64,000 nucleotides of DNA. Source: Marinigracilibium pacificum (lineage in GTDB: Bacteria > Bacteroidota > Bacteroidia > Cytophagales > Cyclobacteriaceae). The position numbers and the translations under genes are program-made. The stretch covers positions 372,001 to 436,000 of the forward strand of contig NZ_JABBNU010000003.1 of assembly GCF_012926615.1 (NCBI RefSeq), read 5' to 3'. Positions 63,427-64,000 of the stretch are shown one piece after another; within the stretch, counting starts at the first letter, position 1, and the number at the start of each line of letters is the position of its first letter. The notes beneath the pieces were generated by a model, which was given only the letters and a program-made list of their open reading frames with translations, was not told where the DNA came from and ran no database searches.

Positions 63427-64000
63427 ATGGATATTCTTAGAGCCTTATTTGGCATTTTGTTCCTTATTGGACTTGGTTATTTGTTTTCAAACAACAAAAA
63501 AGCGATCGACTGGAAGATCGTTGGTATTGGTATTGCATTACAAATCATTTTTGGTTTGTTGATTGCTGAAGTTGAAATAGTAACCAAGCTATTCAGAGGA
63601 GTATCCTATGCATTTGTAAAATTCCTTGACTTTGCCGGAGAAGGCGCTTTTTTTCTGTTTGGTGGATTAGCCCGAAACAGCTTTGAAGATTCCTCAGCTG
63701 GCCATCAACTAGGATTTATCTTTGCTTTCCAGGTTTTACCTACAATTATTTTCTTTTCAGCTGTATCTAGTGGTCTTTACTATCTGGGTGTTCTTCAAAA
63801 GATCGTTTATGGCATAGCCTGGGTTATGTCTAAAACTATGCGTCTTTCTGGTGCAGAATCTCTATCAGCAGCAGGCAACATTTTCCTTGGTCAGACAGAA
63901 GCTCCTTTGCTTGTTCGTCCTTTCATTAAAAACATGACGCAATCTGAATTGATGTGTTTAATGACAGGTGGTATGGCAACCATTGCAGGAGCCGTTCTTG
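63427..64000 (+). CDS. Concentrative nucleoside transporter NupC family (3' end outside window)
   Basis: The ATG at 63427 opens a frame running to the window edge, 191 codons. The sequence is strongly hydrophobic and matches the NupC/CNT start: MDILRALFGILFLIGLGYLFSNNKKAIDWK, then FVKFLDFAGEGAFFLFGG, FQVLPTIIFFSAVSSGLYYLGVLQKIV and SLSAAGNIFLGQTEAPLLVRPF, the conserved nucleoside-binding GQTEAP loop. It imports nucleosides by proton or sodium symport. It is preceded by the terminator at 63369-63400, so it likely has its own promoter. Confidence 0.93.
   Translation, partial: MDILRALFGILFLIGLGYLFSNNKKAIDWKIVGIGIALQIIFGLLIAEVEIVTKLFRGVSYAFVKFLDFAGEGAFFLFGGLARNSFEDSSAGHQLGFIFAFQVLPTIIFFSAVSSGLYYLGVLQKIVYGIAWVMSKTMRLSGAESLSAAGNIFLGQTEAPLLVRPFIKNMTQSELMCLMTGGMATIAGAVL

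Overview
The window looks like an AT-rich chromosomal segment of a Bacteroidota, most likely a marine or gliding Cytophagales-type bacterium. Support comes from a SusC/SusD pair, several outer-membrane lipoproteins with Bacteroidota-style lipoboxes, two promoters with the TTG-N19/21-TAnnTTTG pattern of this phylum, A-rich leaders with few Shine-Dalgarno sites, and a short Hc1-type histone-H1-like protein. No rRNA, tRNA, CRISPR array, transposase or phage gene was seen. Species cannot be named from the sequence.

Layout. (1) 1-12347, all minus strand: an exopolysaccharide/capsule locus. In transcription order it has a WbpP-like epimerase, a UDP-glucuronate-4-epimerase-like enzyme, KdsA, a Wza-like export lipoprotein, a Wzc-like tyrosine autokinase with a (Gly-Tyr)7 tail, a Wzx-type flippase, a sulfotransferase, a DegT sugar aminotransferase, two hexapeptide acyltransferases, a GT2 glycosyltransferase and a second, cut-off sulfotransferase. 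The polymer is probably acidic, contains an acylated amino sugar and may be sulfated. (2) 12650-20749: a beta-propeller phytase lipoprotein with its TonB-dependent receptor (phytate or other organophosphate use), an AIM24-like protein, and a penicillin-acylase-family Ntn hydrolase coupled to a small membrane protein. (3) 20885-44824: mostly housekeeping genes (kdsC, hc1-like, an alpha-oxoamine synthase, accC, DUF1015, maf, efflux adaptor plus TolC, sdaAB, an OmpA protein, thyA, an MMPL/RND protein, pspC, a FabH-like synthase, an esterase, leuS, a POT transporter, pckA). (4) 44894-59122, minus strand: a nutrient-uptake locus susC-susD-lipoprotein-two FG-GAP/ASPIC-UnbV lipoproteins-vanadium-haloperoxidase/PAP2-like lipoprotein-susE-like lipoprotein. 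(5) 59488-64000: an MDR dehydrogenase, a TPR-like protein, etfB-etfA, a bifunctional-nuclease-family protein and a cut-off NupC nucleoside transporter.

The best candidate for an undescribed system is region 4. It resembles a polysaccharide-utilisation locus, but I recognise no glycoside hydrolase, lyase or sulfatase in it. Instead six of its seven products are predicted lipoproteins, two are about 1,110-residue FG-GAP/ASPIC-UnbV proteins, and one carries the complete vanadate/phosphate-binding motif of vanadium haloperoxidases and acid phosphatases. The same 12-base LacI-like sequence, cgaaaacgtttg, lies upstream of susC and directly after the -7 element of pckA, and a near copy lies upstream of the susE-like gene. 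This suggests one regulator links uptake through the locus to gluconeogenesis. No regulator gene was found in the window.
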